NCBI RefSeq assembly: GCF_001262605.1
Contig: NZ_LGTC01000001.1
Span: 4,536,001-4,600,000, forward strand
DNA: 64,000 nucleotides
DNA from: Pseudobacteroides cellulosolvens ATCC 35603 = DSM 2933
GTDB lineage: Bacteria; Bacillota; Clostridia; Acetivibrionales; DSM-2933
Reading direction: 5' to 3'
The translations under genes and the position numbers were made by a program. The notes beneath the pieces were generated by a model. It searched no databases. It saw nothing but the letters and a program-made list of their open reading frames with translations, and was not told where the DNA came from. Positions 8,857 to 18,194 of this stretch are shown piece by piece. Within the stretch, counting starts at the first letter, position 1, and every line of letters starts with the position of its first letter.

Positions 8857-9189
8857 CTAGCTTCCAATTGCTTCATCGATATTATCATATATTGGAACAA
8901 GTTTTACAACCCCGGACATTTCAAATATCCTTCTGACTTGCTCATTTGCCTTTATTATTGCAGTCCTTCCATTAAGCTTACTTATATTTTTGTATCTCCC
9001 CATAACCAAACCTATTCCGGAACTGTCCATAAAGCCCACCTTTGAGAAATCAAATACTATATTTTTTGTGGATGACTTAATTATCTCACCATCAATTTTA
9101 TCCCTTATATAGTCAGCAGTATGGTGGTCCATCTCTCCAATAATACTGGCAATCAAAGTGTTTCCCTTATTTAAAAATTTAACTTTCAA
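8857..9189 (-). CDS. spoIIAA: Anti-sigma F factor antagonist SpoIIAA
   Basis: A 110-residue STAS-domain protein with the phosphorylatable serine in FMDSSGIGLVMGRY. In its unphosphorylated form it binds SpoIIAB and frees SigF. The start is TTG at 9189 with AGGAAGAGG a few bases upstream. It is the first gene of the operon and lies about 60 nt downstream of a SigH-like promoter. Confidence 0.95.
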   Translation of the reverse strand: MKVKFLNKGNTLIASIIGEMDHHTADYIRDKIDGEIIKSSTKNIVFDFSKVGFMDSSGIGLVMGRYKNISKLNGRTAIIKANEQVRRIFEMSGVVKLVPIYDNIDEAIGS

Positions 9190-9248
9190 AATAACCTCTT
9201 CCTTTCACGCTTTTATTGTAAAAATCAATATTAATCTTACATTAATTG

Positions 9249-9274
9249 ATTTCTATATTTCCCATATTATTCCT
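9249..9274 (-). promoter_or_regulatory. SigH-type promoter of the spoIIA operon
   Basis: On the minus strand AGGAATA (9268-9274) and AGAAAT (9249-9254) are separated by 13 bases, matching the AGGAWWW and RGAAT boxes of sigma-H. The spoIIA operon is SigH-dependent in Bacillus, which supports the call. Confidence 0.65.
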
Positions 9275-9358
9275 GTCTAAGGAATGATTAAAATATTACA
9301 TTAAAAAAGACCAGCCATTATTTCATTGACCAATCTCTTTATGTGAAAGAAAGTTATA

Positions 9359-9631
9359 TCAATATTCAAATTCTTTAAACCCGGATTGTATAAGTTCTAC
9401 CAGCTCGTTAACCGCAGAAATCTCATCATCTCCATCTGCCCTTATTACCACCAATGTACCTTTAGGTATCGCTAAAGACATTATTCCCATTATACTTTTT
9501 GCATTTACCTTTTTGTTCTCCCTTATAAGCCATATGTTAGACGTAAACTTTCCGGCTGTTTGAACAAAAATAGCGGCAGGTCTGGCATGAAGACCAACTG
9601 GATTATTTATTTCAACTGTCTTTTCAACCAT
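9359..9631 (-). CDS. HPr-family phosphocarrier protein
   Basis: A 90-residue HPr-fold protein. His15 is present in GLHARPAA, so it can accept phosphate from Enzyme I, and Ser46 is present in NAKSIMGIMSL, the HprK target. In Bacillus the gene after whiA is crh, which lacks the active histidine; here the histidine is kept, so it could serve both sugar transport and catabolite control. It starts directly after the whiA stop (TAG then ATG), and hprK is four genes upstream. Confidence 0.9.
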   Translation of the reverse strand: MVEKTVEINNPVGLHARPAAIFVQTAGKFTSNIWLIRENKKVNAKSIMGIMSLAIPKGTLVVIRADGDDEISAVNELVELIQSGFKEFEY

Positions 9632-10600
9632 CTAACAATCCCCTTTCATTTGCCTAAGATCGTCTGCAATCATTTCAAGCTTCCGTAGTCTATGGTTTAC
9701 CCCGGATTTCCCAACAGGCGGGCATAAGAACTCTCCCAGTTCTTTCAGGTTTGCATCACAGTATTTTAGCCTCAGCTCTGCAATCTCCCTGAGATTATCT
9801 GACAAATTATCAAATCCCATATTCTCCTGGATATATTTAATATTCTCAATCTGCCTCACAGAGGCATTGACTGTCTTTTCTAGATTAGCTGTTTCACAGT
9901 TAACTATGCGATTTACATCATTGCGCATTCCCTTCAAAATTCTTACATTCTCCAGTTCCAGCAAGGCAGAATGTGCACCTATTATATTTAAAAAATCAAC
10001 TAGATTTTCACCCTCTTTAAGGTAAATGACATAGTTTCCTTTTCTCTCCACCACCTTAGCATTTAAATCAAACCAAAATGCAGCTTTGCAAATAAGTAAA
10101 GCAGTCTTGCTGGAATGGCTTGTAATTTCGAGATGGTAGTTCTTTTCAGGATCACTTATTGATCCCCCTGCTAAGAAAGCACCTCTTAAGAAAGCACGTC
10201 TGCAACAGCTCTTATTTAAAACTTCATCACTTTCCCATGATATATTACTTTCCCTCTCAATATTAAATTCAAAAGCTACTTTTTCTAAATCATCGAGTAC
10301 TTTTTTTCCTCCAAAAGCTGATGTGATTACAAGTATATAAGAAACATGCTTTTTAAACTTGTAACTTTTTCTAATTATAATTTCAGGATGAATATCATAT
10401 AATTTTTTTATTATAGAAAAAACCCGTCTTGCAAAAGGAGCATTCTCTGTAATAATGCGTATGTTTGAATCCTTTTCATCACATCCTTTTTCATCAGCTG
10501 CTCCCACCAGAATAACTCCAGCTAATTCGGAAAGTAAGCAACAATTTTCCTGTATATCAATCCTGCATAACTCATTTTTTACTCCAGCTGAAAAAGACAA
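9632..10600 (-). CDS. whiA: WhiA family DNA-binding protein
   Basis: A 322-residue WhiA: an N-terminal LAGLIDADG-like domain (MSFSAGVKNELCRI, then RAFLRGAFLAGGSISDPEKNYHLE) and a C-terminal helix-turn-helix (LRLKYCDANLKELGE, then PPVGKSGVNHRLRKL). In Gram-positives it influences division and chromosome segregation; in Streptomyces it is a sporulation regulator. The start is TTG with AGGGG upstream. It lies in the conserved rapZ-whiA-HPr order, but yvcK is missing. Confidence 0.93.
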   Translation of the reverse strand: MSFSAGVKNELCRIDIQENCCLLSELAGVILVGAADEKGCDEKDSNIRIITENAPFARRVFSIIKKLYDIHPEIIIRKSYKFKKHVSYILVITSAFGGKKVLDDLEKVAFEFNIERESNISWESDEVLNKSCCRRAFLRGAFLAGGSISDPEKNYHLEITSHSSKTALLICKAAFWFDLNAKVVERKGNYVIYLKEGENLVDFLNIIGAHSALLELENVRILKGMRNDVNRIVNCETANLEKTVNASVRQIENIKYIQENMGFDNLSDNLREIAELRLKYCDANLKELGEFLCPPVGKSGVNHRLRKLEMIADDLRQMKGDC

Positions 10601-10680
10601 TTTTAACCCCTACCTAAAAACTATTATTTGACTTTTACATAAATATACCATACTATCATAAAATATGCAATCCAACACAC

Positions 10681-10817
10681 GCTCATAAGCGGAAGTAAGT
10701 TCTAGTGGTTACTTAGTAATGGTTAAGAAATAACATCCAATTCTCATCGTCCAAAACCCCGTTAAATCGTCGGGATTTTGTCCTTGAGAATATGAAGTTA
10801 TTTCTAAGGCATTACTT
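10681..10817 (+). repeat. Palindromic repeat, family A copy 1 (with family B fragment)
   Basis: Positions 10712-10817 form a 106-bp imperfect palindrome. It begins CTTAGTAATGG and ends GGCATTACTT, with internal arms AAGAAATAACAT / GAAGTTATTTCT and a GC core CCCG...CGGG. The same element occurs in opposite orientation at 18034-18139. The left flank (CGCTCATAAGCGGAAGTAA) resembles another repeat at 55905. The right end reaches the rapZ stop codon. Non-coding and MITE-like; it could also fold as a terminator for rapZ. Confidence 0.75.
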
Positions 10818-11687
10818 GGCTAAGGCTTTGTTATCCTTCTCAATATCCCTGTGTTCTATAACCACTCTATGCTGTTTTTCCACTAGCAACCGGTATACAT
10901 CATCAGCAATTGCAACAGACCTATGCTTTCCCCCGGTGCATCCAATACCGATAACCAACCTTGATTTACCCTCTTTAATGTAGTTGGGGATAAGAAACTC
11001 CAGCATATCACTCAGTTTTTCAATGAATACTTCAGTCTCTTTTGACTTCAATACATACGCTTTAACATCTTCATGCTTTCCGGTCAGCTTTTTCAATGAA
11101 CTGATATAGTATGGATTTGGTATAAACCTCACATCAAAAACCAAATCACAATCTATAGGCGTACCGTACTTGAAACCAAATGAAATAATACTTATAATCA
11201 AACCCTCGAAGTGTTTGCCCTCAACAAATATTCGTGCAATTTCTTCCTTAAGCTGCCTGGTCGTAAGATTAGAAGTATCAATTATATGACTGGCATTATT
11301 TTTAATCTCCTGCAATATTTTTCTTTCTTCACTAATGGCCTTATTAAGCCTACCCTCATTGGACAAAGGATGGTTTCTTCTGCTCTCTTTAAATCTTTTA
11401 ATAAGTACTTCATCAGAAGCTTCAAGAAAAAGAATCTCATAATTATATCCTGCGGCTTTGATTTCCGATAGTCCAGGAAAAATATCTTTAAAAAGCTCTC
11501 CTCCCCGAATATCTATAACAAGTGCTATTTTATCCATTTTGCTTCTGCTCTGGAAGCATACTTCTGCAAATTTAGGAATTAATGACGGAGGCAAATTATC
11601 TACACAAAAAAAACCTAAATCCTCCAAGTGCTTTACAACCTGACTTTTTCCTGCTCCAGATAATCCCGTTACTATGACAAACCTCAT
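10812..11687 (-). CDS. rapZ: RapZ/YvcJ family nucleotide-binding RNase adapter
   Basis: A 291-residue P-loop protein with Walker A GLSGAGKS (8-15), Walker B-like LVIDIRGG and the C-terminal IGIGCTGGKHRSV signature. In E. coli RapZ directs small-RNA decay linked to cell-wall precursor supply; the Bacillus homologue YvcJ binds GTP and affects competence. Start ATG with AGGAGG upstream. It follows murB, and its stop codon touches a palindromic repeat. Confidence 0.93.
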   Translation of the reverse strand: MRFVIVTGLSGAGKSQVVKHLEDLGFFCVDNLPPSLIPKFAEVCFQSRSKMDKIALVIDIRGGELFKDIFPGLSEIKAAGYNYEILFLEASDEVLIKRFKESRRNHPLSNEGRLNKAISEERKILQEIKNNASHIIDTSNLTTRQLKEEIARIFVEGKHFEGLIISIISFGFKYGTPIDCDLVFDVRFIPNPYYISSLKKLTGKHEDVKAYVLKSKETEVFIEKLSDMLEFLIPNYIKEGKSRLVIGIGCTGGKHRSVAIADDVYRLLVEKQHRVVIEHRDIEKDNKALAK

Positions 11688-11732
11688 CTATACCTCCTGT
11701 ATATCAACAAATAATATCTATTTATTAATTTC

Positions 11733-12647
11733 TTATTCTTCACCAACAATCTTAATTTCAGTCTGCAGCTCAACACCAAACTTATCTTTTACGCTGCTCT
11801 TAATAAATTCTATAAGAGCTATAACATCTCCTGCAACAGCGTTACCTTTATTTACAATAAACCCACAGTGCAAATTTGATACTTCAGCACCACCTATGCT
11901 ATATCCCCGAAGTCCGCAATCCTCAACTAGTTTTCCTGCAAAATAACCCTCCGGCCTTTTAAATACACTTCCTGCACTGGGCATTTTTAAAGGCTGCTTT
12001 TCATTTCTTTTTTTACAAAGATCATCCATTAAGGCTTTAATTTGATTTTTGTCTCCCTCATTCAGCCTTAACTCACTGTCTAAAACAATACCTTCTTCAT
12101 TTTGAATAAAGCTGGTCCTATAGCCAAAACAATGCATATCTCCCTCTATTGACTTTATAGCACCGCTTTTGTCAATATAACGGGTCCTTACAACCACATC
12201 CTTCATTTCACCGCCATACGCACCGGCATTCATTGCTATTGCACCACCTAATGTACCAGGAATTCCCGAAGCAAATTCCAGCCCTGTCAATCCATTCTGG
12301 AATGCAATTTGGGAAAGCCTGGACAGCAGTATGCCAGCCTGAGCTTTAACAGTACACCCTGTTACTTCACATTCATCGAAGTTATCAAACAACTTAACTG
12401 TTATTCCTCGAATGCCTTTTTCCCTTACAATTAAATTGGAGCCATTTCCCATAATAAATATCGGTACTTTTTCAGCTTTAGATATTTCAATTATCTTTAC
12501 AAGCTGTTGAGCTGTTTTTGGAGTCACAAGAATGTCAGCGGGTCCTCCAATTTTAAATGATGTGTGTTTTGACATTAACTCAAAATTCTTGACACTTTCT
12601 GTATCGACAGCTTCAACAAGAAGCTCTGTTATATGTTTTATATCCAA
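11733..12647 (-). CDS. murB: UDP-N-acetylenolpyruvoylglucosamine reductase
   Basis: A 304-residue FAD enzyme making UDP-MurNAc for peptidoglycan. The FAD-binding part shows FIMGNGSNLIVREKG and GIPGTLGGAIAMNAGAYG; the catalytic serine lies in PSAGSVFKRPEGYFAG; the C-terminal GLRGYSIGGAEVS matches type IIa MurB. The start is a TTG with only a modest AAAGG upstream. It belongs to the hprK-PHP-murB-rapZ cluster common in clostridia. Confidence 0.95.
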   Translation of the reverse strand: MDIKHITELLVEAVDTESVKNFELMSKHTSFKIGGPADILVTPKTAQQLVKIIEISKAEKVPIFIMGNGSNLIVREKGIRGITVKLFDNFDECEVTGCTVKAQAGILLSRLSQIAFQNGLTGLEFASGIPGTLGGAIAMNAGAYGGEMKDVVVRTRYIDKSGAIKSIEGDMHCFGYRTSFIQNEEGIVLDSELRLNEGDKNQIKALMDDLCKKRNEKQPLKMPSAGSVFKRPEGYFAGKLVEDCGLRGYSIGGAEVSNLHCGFIVNKGNAVAGDVIALIEFIKSSVKDKFGVELQTEIKIVGEE

Positions 12648-12786
12648 AACAAATCAGCCTTTCTATTGCAGACAACCGATAACACCCACATCTTTCCTGT
12701 CTGCTATATACCATTATCCCTGTTACATATTTTACTGACATTACTATTACATTAGAAGCAGTAAATTATACATTTATTTTTATTTT

Positions 12787-13512
12787 TTACATTCCAAGGG
12801 TTTTTCTTCTTCTACCTGCCAGGTAATTAAGAAAAGCTTCCTTTGATGTGCTTAAAACTAATTCTTCAGGCATGTTAACCTTTTTTAACAATTCCTTAAC
12901 CCTGTCAAAATTGCCTACATCAAAGCTTATATGTGCATCACTACCGCATACTACTTTAACGCCCTTTTCTTTGCACTTTATCACAATTTCCAAACAGTTT
13001 TTTTCACTGCCCGTCCGCACTATAAAAGAATGGTTGTTTATCTCAAGCATCTTGTTATATTCCTTTGCAGTATCCACGACTTTATCAATATCGATTTGAA
13101 ACTGTGGATTGCCTGGATGTGCTATTGCATCTATAAGAGGGTTTTTTAAAGCATTAACCACAGCCTCTGTATTCTCCTCAGCATTTCCGGGCTTTATGCA
13201 TAAATCATGAAAACTTGCCATTACAAAATCAAGCCTCTTTAAATAGTTTTCCTGTAGATCAATGGTTCCATCATATTTAATTATATTAGCCTCTATACCT
13301 TTCAATATCCTGATTCCATATATTTCTTCCGGGACAACCCTGAGGTTCCCGAAATGTACCGCACATGGTGCACCTATCATTGAGGGACCATGATCAGTTA
13401 TTGCTATCATCTCAATGCCGTGTCCCGCAGCTTCCCGTGCAATTTCCTGTATAGTGCTGTAAGCATGTCCGCTTGATATGGTGTGAGTATGTGAGTCTAC
13501 TACAATTCTCAC
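12787..13512 (-). CDS. PHP-domain phosphoesterase (YcdX-like)
   Basis: A 241-residue PHP-fold metal hydrolase: DSHTHT near the N-terminus, AITDHGPSM, ASFHDL, AIAHPGNPQF and CGSDAHIS supply the metal ligands. Family members dephosphorylate small phosphoesters; the substrate here is unknown. The start is GTG with AAGGAGG 7 nt upstream. Its place between hprK and murB is conserved in clostridia, which suggests a metabolic link but does not prove one. Confidence 0.85.
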   Translation of the reverse strand: MRIVVDSHTHTISSGHAYSTIQEIAREAAGHGIEMIAITDHGPSMIGAPCAVHFGNLRVVPEEIYGIRILKGIEANIIKYDGTIDLQENYLKRLDFVMASFHDLCIKPGNAEENTEAVVNALKNPLIDAIAHPGNPQFQIDIDKVVDTAKEYNKMLEINNHSFIVRTGSEKNCLEIVIKCKEKGVKVVCGSDAHISFDVGNFDRVKELLKKVNMPEELVLSTSKEAFLNYLAGRRRKTLGM

Positions 13513-13524
13513 TTCATAACCTCC

Positions 13525-14475
13525 TTATTCATTCCCTTCCAGATTCTTGTTCATTTCTCCCAAAACCTTCTCATTTAAGGCCTTTGCAGCATTATATCCC
13601 ATCTTCTTCTGCCTATTGTTCATAGCTGCAACCTCAACAATAATTGCAAGGTTTCTACCTGGCCTTACAGGTATTGTTAATGAAGGAACCTGTATACCCA
13701 GAATATCAGTATATTTATCATCAAGCCCCAACCTATCATATTGTTTCTTTTCATCCCAAAGCTCAAGTTGAATAAGCAGTTTTACATTTTCAGTAACCTT
13801 TACCGATCCGACACCGTAAAGATTCTTAACATCCAGTATTCCAATGCCTCTGATTTCAATAAAGTGACGTATGATGTCAGGTGCCTGACCAACAAGAGTC
13901 TTTTCTGAGACCCTTCTTACTTCAACGACATCATCAGCAACAAGCCTATGTCCTCTCTTGACAAGCTCTAAAGCCGTCTCACTTTTACCAACACCGCTTT
14001 CTCCAAGAATCAGAATTCCTTCCCCATAAACCTCTACCAAAACGCCGTGCTTTGTTGTTCTTGGTGCTAATTGGACATTCAAGTAACTAATTAGTCCACT
14101 CATGAAACTTGACGTAGTATCTGGAGAAATCAATATAGGAACATCATACTTCTTGGAAACATCCACCATTTCAGGAAACACCTTAAGATTTCGTGCTACA
14201 ACCAGACATGGAAATCTATGCTTAAATAATTCATCCAGCCTTTTATATCTATCGTCTGATGTAAGTCCCTTTAAAAATGCAAATTCAACATTTCCCACAA
14301 CTTGTATTCTATCACTGTCAAAGTGTTCAAAATATCCGGTCATCTGTAATCCCGGCCTGTTTACATCTGAAGCTACAATCAGTATATCCTCCAGGTTATC
14401 ATATTCAAGTACAGGCTCTAATTGAAATTCTTCAACTATTTCTTTCAACGATACTGAAAATACCTTTTCTTCCAT
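13525..14475 (-). CDS. hprK: HPr kinase/phosphorylase
   Basis: A 316-residue enzyme that phosphorylates Ser46 of HPr with ATP or PPi and removes it by phosphorolysis, controlling catabolite repression. The P-loop GESGVGKS (158-165), RLVADDVVEV and the C-terminal signature TIPVRPGRNLAIIVEVAAMN are visible. Start ATG directly after GGAGGAG. The HPr substrate is encoded about 4 kb downstream in the same direction. Confidence 0.96.
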   Translation of the reverse strand: MEEKVFSVSLKEIVEEFQLEPVLEYDNLEDILIVASDVNRPGLQMTGYFEHFDSDRIQVVGNVEFAFLKGLTSDDRYKRLDELFKHRFPCLVVARNLKVFPEMVDVSKKYDVPILISPDTTSSFMSGLISYLNVQLAPRTTKHGVLVEVYGEGILILGESGVGKSETALELVKRGHRLVADDVVEVRRVSEKTLVGQAPDIIRHFIEIRGIGILDVKNLYGVGSVKVTENVKLLIQLELWDEKKQYDRLGLDDKYTDILGIQVPSLTIPVRPGRNLAIIVEVAAMNNRQKKMGYNAAKALNEKVLGEMNKNLEGNE

Positions 14476-14873
14476 ATCTCCTCCATAAAATTTGAATTGT
14501 AAAATTATATTATATACTTATTAAATGCATTAAACTAAATTAAAAGTGTTACTAATCTTCAACAATATGTTTTTAAATAATCATTTAACATTTTAATTAC
14601 TGCAAAACATTTTCCTTTATTCACATGTTAAGAAAAACTCATTTTTATAATGCAAATGAAGGTGATTCAACTGCATTTGCTAATGTAAATCTTTTTCGTA
14701 ACATATATAGCATAATTAGTTTTAAGTTAGGTATCTTTAACGCCAAGGTGTTTTAATGTATATAATTATATAATAAGAGTATAAAAAAAGAAACCACGCA
14801 TAAATATTTTGTGGCTTCTTTTTTATTATATATTTTGGAATAATCATAATTCAAATCACATTAATAAGTTTTA
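14476..14873. other. Intergenic region between hppA and hprK
   Basis: About 400 AT-rich bases. It holds the hppA terminator (14783-14825) and must hold the hprK promoter. A short inverted repeat (GCAAATG with GCATTTGC around 14652-14681) was seen; no gene or known RNA was recognised. Confidence 0.5.
14783..14825 (-). terminator. Terminator after the pyrophosphatase gene
   Basis: GAAACCAC (14790-14797) pairs with GTGGCTTC (14811-14818). T-runs are present on both sides, so it can work in either direction; on the minus strand it ends hppA. Confidence 0.8.
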
Positions 14874-17375
14874 TTACTTCTTTGAAGTAATTCTCATTCC
14901 ATAGAATGAACGCCATACAAAGATAAGTGCAACTACAAGAAATCCGATTCCAACTATTGGAGCTTTATCTCTGAAACTCTCTGATATAGCTATTTCCATA
15001 GCTAAAAGTCCAAACAATGTTGTAAATTTAATTATAGGATTCAAAGCAACTGACGACGTGTCCTTGAATGGGTCACCAACTGTATCCCCAACGACTGTAG
15101 CATCATGAAGCTCAGTTCCCTTTTCCTTAAGATCAACCTCAACAACCTTCTTTGCATTATCCCAGCATCCTCCTGCATTAGCCATAAAGATTGCCTGGAA
15201 CAAACCAAATACCGCTATGGATATAAGATAAGCAACAAAGAACGCAACAGGTTTGTTATCTCCTCCCTGAGGAGCAGAAATAAAGGCAAAAGCAAGTGCA
15301 AAGGAGAATATTGCTATAAATATGTTGAACATACCCTTTTGTGCATATTGAGTACATATCCTAACAACTTCCTTGGACTTTTCAGTAGCAGCTGACTGAC
15401 TGGCTTTATCATCAAGCTTAATATTCTTTTTGATATATTCAACAGCCCTATATGCTCCAGTAGAAACCGCCTGGGTTGATGCACCGGTAAACCAATAAAT
15501 AACAGCACCGCCGCAAAGGAAGCCTAGAATGGTGAATGGGTTTAATAAGTTTAATATTGTTTCAGGCTCAACATTCAATGTACTCTTAATAACAAGTATC
15601 AATGAGAATATCATTGTTGTGGCACCAACAACAGCAGTACCGATAAGTACAGGCTTCGCAGTGGCTTTAAAGGTATTGCCTGCACCGTCATTAGCTTCAA
15701 GGTAGTGTTTTGCCTTGTCAAAATCAGGTTTGAAGCCAAAATCCTTTTCAATCTCTTTGTCAATATTGGGTATTGATTCTATAAGTGAAAGCTCGTATAT
15801 TGACTGTGCATTGTCAGTTACAGGTCCATAGCTGTCAACAGCTATTGTAACTGGTCCCATTCCAAGAAATCCGAAGGCAACAAGACCAAAAGCAAAAATT
15901 GAAGGATAAATCATTATAGCCGATAATCCCTGGTTGCTTGCAAAGTACGCTATAAACATCAAGCCAAAGAAAACCATGCCTTTCCAGAAAGCACTGAAGT
16001 TACCTGCAATAAGTCCTGCAAGTATGTTAAGTGAAGCTCCACCTTCTTTTGAAGATGAAACTGTTTCCTGAACATGAGCTGATTTCGGGCTTGTAAATAT
16101 CTTAGTAAATTCAGGTATAAGAGCAGCACCTAAAGTACCGCAGCTAATAATTATTGACAGAACCCACCACAAATTAACCGGATCGCCAAGTTTTAACGCT
16201 TCGCTGGAGCCTTGGACGATTTTCACAACTTCTGTGCCTGGACCGATCATTATATAGCTTATGATGAATGTTGCGATTATAGATAAAATTGATGTAATCC
16301 AAACAAGATTTGTAAGTGGTTGTTCAAAATCAAAATCATCTTTTTTGGAATATAAAGCATTACTTATTGCTTTATTAATAGCAAAGGATATAACAGATGT
16401 TACAACCATTACAATACGCATAACAAATATCCATACTAAGAGACTACTTTGAATAGAATCCCTAACATTATCAGGGAAAGCAAAACCCACAGCAAGGAGT
16501 ATGAAGGAGATTAAAGCAACTCCTGTTACACCATAAGTTTCAAAACCGTCGGCTGTAGGACCAACACTGTCACCTGCATTATCACCGGTACAGTCAGCTA
16601 TAACACCTGGGTTACGGGGATCATCCTCTTTAATTTTGAATACGATTTTCATAAGATCGGACCCGATGTCCGCTATCTTCGTGAATATACCGCCGGCAAT
16701 ACGAAGTGCTGATGCTCCAAGTGATTCTCCGACAGCAAACCCTATAAAACTTGCACCGGCAAGTTCATTAGGAACAAAGCTTAAGATTATAAGCATCATC
16801 AGAAGCTCCACGCAAATAAGAACAACTCCTATGCTCATACCTGCATCAAGAGGTATGTTTAAGAGCTTTAATGGTTTTCTTTCAAGGGCGGAAAACGCCA
16901 TTCTACTGTTTGCCAGGGTATTCATACGAATACCGTACCATGCAACGCCATAGGACCCTAATATACCAACTATAGTCCATCCGAGTATGAACGCAACATT
17001 GCCAATACTTTTACCTTCAAGGAATCCAAAGTAGAAGGCTATACATGCACCTATAAATACAAAAAGTATACCTAAAAATTTACCTTGTTGTGTCAAATAG
17101 GTCTTGCATGTCTCATAGATTGTATTTGCAACATCAAGCATTGACTTGTGAGCTTTAAGATTTCTAACCCTTGTAAACTGGTAAACTCCAAACATTAAAC
17201 CGAGAAAACAAACTACAAATCCGACATACAACATATTATGCTGGGCACTAGAAAACTCGGGTGTTTTCAGATCTACATCACCTGCAAATACAATGCCGGG
17301 CATAAAAATAGCGATCATCAAGCCAATTAAGCTTATAAATGACGCCTTTGCCATCTTAGTGAACTTAAAATTCAT
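14874..17375 (-). CDS. hppA: Membrane-bound proton/sodium-translocating pyrophosphatase, divergent type
   Basis: A polytopic protein of 833 residues (about 16 membrane segments) that couples PPi hydrolysis to ion pumping. The start at 17375 is chosen for GGAGG 9 nt upstream; an open frame runs 44 codons further without support. Substrate-binding DDPRNPGVIAD is followed by CTGDNAGDSVGPTADGFETYG instead of the common DNVGDVAGMGADLFESY, and the cation site reads GNTFKATAKP with Lys where potassium-dependent enzymes have Ala. This suggests a potassium-independent, divergent clade; whether it moves protons or sodium cannot be read. Confidence 0.9.
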   Translation of the reverse strand: MNFKFTKMAKASFISLIGLMIAIFMPGIVFAGDVDLKTPEFSSAQHNMLYVGFVVCFLGLMFGVYQFTRVRNLKAHKSMLDVANTIYETCKTYLTQQGKFLGILFVFIGACIAFYFGFLEGKSIGNVAFILGWTIVGILGSYGVAWYGIRMNTLANSRMAFSALERKPLKLLNIPLDAGMSIGVVLICVELLMMLIILSFVPNELAGASFIGFAVGESLGASALRIAGGIFTKIADIGSDLMKIVFKIKEDDPRNPGVIADCTGDNAGDSVGPTADGFETYGVTGVALISFILLAVGFAFPDNVRDSIQSSLLVWIFVMRIVMVVTSVISFAINKAISNALYSKKDDFDFEQPLTNLVWITSILSIIATFIISYIMIGPGTEVVKIVQGSSEALKLGDPVNLWWVLSIIISCGTLGAALIPEFTKIFTSPKSAHVQETVSSSKEGGASLNILAGLIAGNFSAFWKGMVFFGLMFIAYFASNQGLSAIMIYPSIFAFGLVAFGFLGMGPVTIAVDSYGPVTDNAQSIYELSLIESIPNIDKEIEKDFGFKPDFDKAKHYLEANDGAGNTFKATAKPVLIGTAVVGATTMIFSLILVIKSTLNVEPETILNLLNPFTILGFLCGGAVIYWFTGASTQAVSTGAYRAVEYIKKNIKLDDKASQSAATEKSKEVVRICTQYAQKGMFNIFIAIFSFALAFAFISAPQGGDNKPVAFFVAYLISIAVFGLFQAIFMANAGGCWDNAKKVVEVDLKEKGTELHDATVVGDTVGDPFKDTSSVALNPIIKFTTLFGLLAMEIAISESFRDKAPIVGIGFLVVALIFVWRSFYGMRITSKK

Positions 17376-17608
17376 TCGTTTCGTCCTCCCTCTGATATAA
17401 TAAATTAAGTTTTTATATGAAATTTTCCCCTGAGAGAAAATATAAAAAAATTTTATCCACGATACATTATAATATGCAAAAATGTAATATTCAATATCTA
17501 AATTCAAAACTTTCCCAGATTCAAAATATATGACAGAACAAAATCACAAAGTGGTTTTGCAACCTTGGTCATTTTCGTGAGCCCAGACATGAATAAAGTC
17601 CCACAAAA

Positions 17609-17652
17609 TGCAAAAGACAGCCTAAGATTATTCCTTAGACTGTCTTTTGTGA
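17609..17652 (-). terminator. Terminator after the tRNA-Gly pair
   Basis: On the minus strand AAAAGACAGTCTAAG pairs with CTTAGGCTGTCTTTT around a short loop, just after the 3' end of tRNA-Gly(UCC). Confidence 0.75.
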
Positions 17653-17723
<71 letters not shown>

Positions 17724-17762
17724 ATAATAAGAGATCAATGTCTGATCGATCTCTTTCATGCT

Positions 17763-17837
17763 TGGAGCGGGTTACGAGATTTGAACTCGCGACTTTCACC
17801 TTGGCAAGGTGACACTCTACCGCTGAGTTAAACCCGC
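17763..17837 (-). tRNA. tRNA-Gly (anticodon GCC)
   Basis: The minus strand gives acceptor GCGGGTT/AACCCGC, anticodon loop TTGCCAA with anticodon GCC, and T-loop TTCAAAT. Unlike its neighbour it encodes the CCA end (17763-17765). The two glycine tRNAs are 39 bp apart and probably co-transcribed. Confidence 0.95.
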
Positions 17838-18033
17838 AAATCCAACCTGCAAAGGTTATTATACATAGTTGTTACATGATTGTCAACCCCTTATATCAAA
17901 TAATTTTAAAATTTATTTGAGCAAATAATTAAAGTCTGATAATTCTTTACTCATTACTTAGAAACATATAAAGGGGCTAATGGAATTTCAAAAATTATAT
18001 CATTCAAGTATTTTCTGCTTAATATCATTAATT

Positions 18034-18139
18034 AAGGAATGCCTTAGAAATAACTTCGTATTCTAGAGGACAAAATCCCGACAATTTAACGGGTTTTTGG
18101 ACATTGAGAATCGAATGTTATTTCTTAGCCATTCCTAAG
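18034..18139 (-). repeat. Palindromic repeat, family A copy 2
   Basis: A 106-bp imperfect palindrome, inverted relative to the copy at 10712-10817 and nearly identical in length. Its ends are AAGGAATGCCTTAG and the related CTAAGCCATTCCTAAG arm, around a CCCG/CGGG core. It lies between glnS and the tRNA genes; no gene is present. MITE-like, or a long hairpin that could end glnS transcripts. Confidence 0.75.
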
Positions 18140-18194
18140 CTTTTTGAAATGCCCAATTGAGCAATTGATTATTTGTCAACTCTTCTAAAAATCA

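Noticed and set aside
9359..9631. Calling the HPr gene crh by position after whiA
   Set aside because: Crh lacks the phosphoryl-accepting histidine, but His15 is present here, so a general HPr call is safer.
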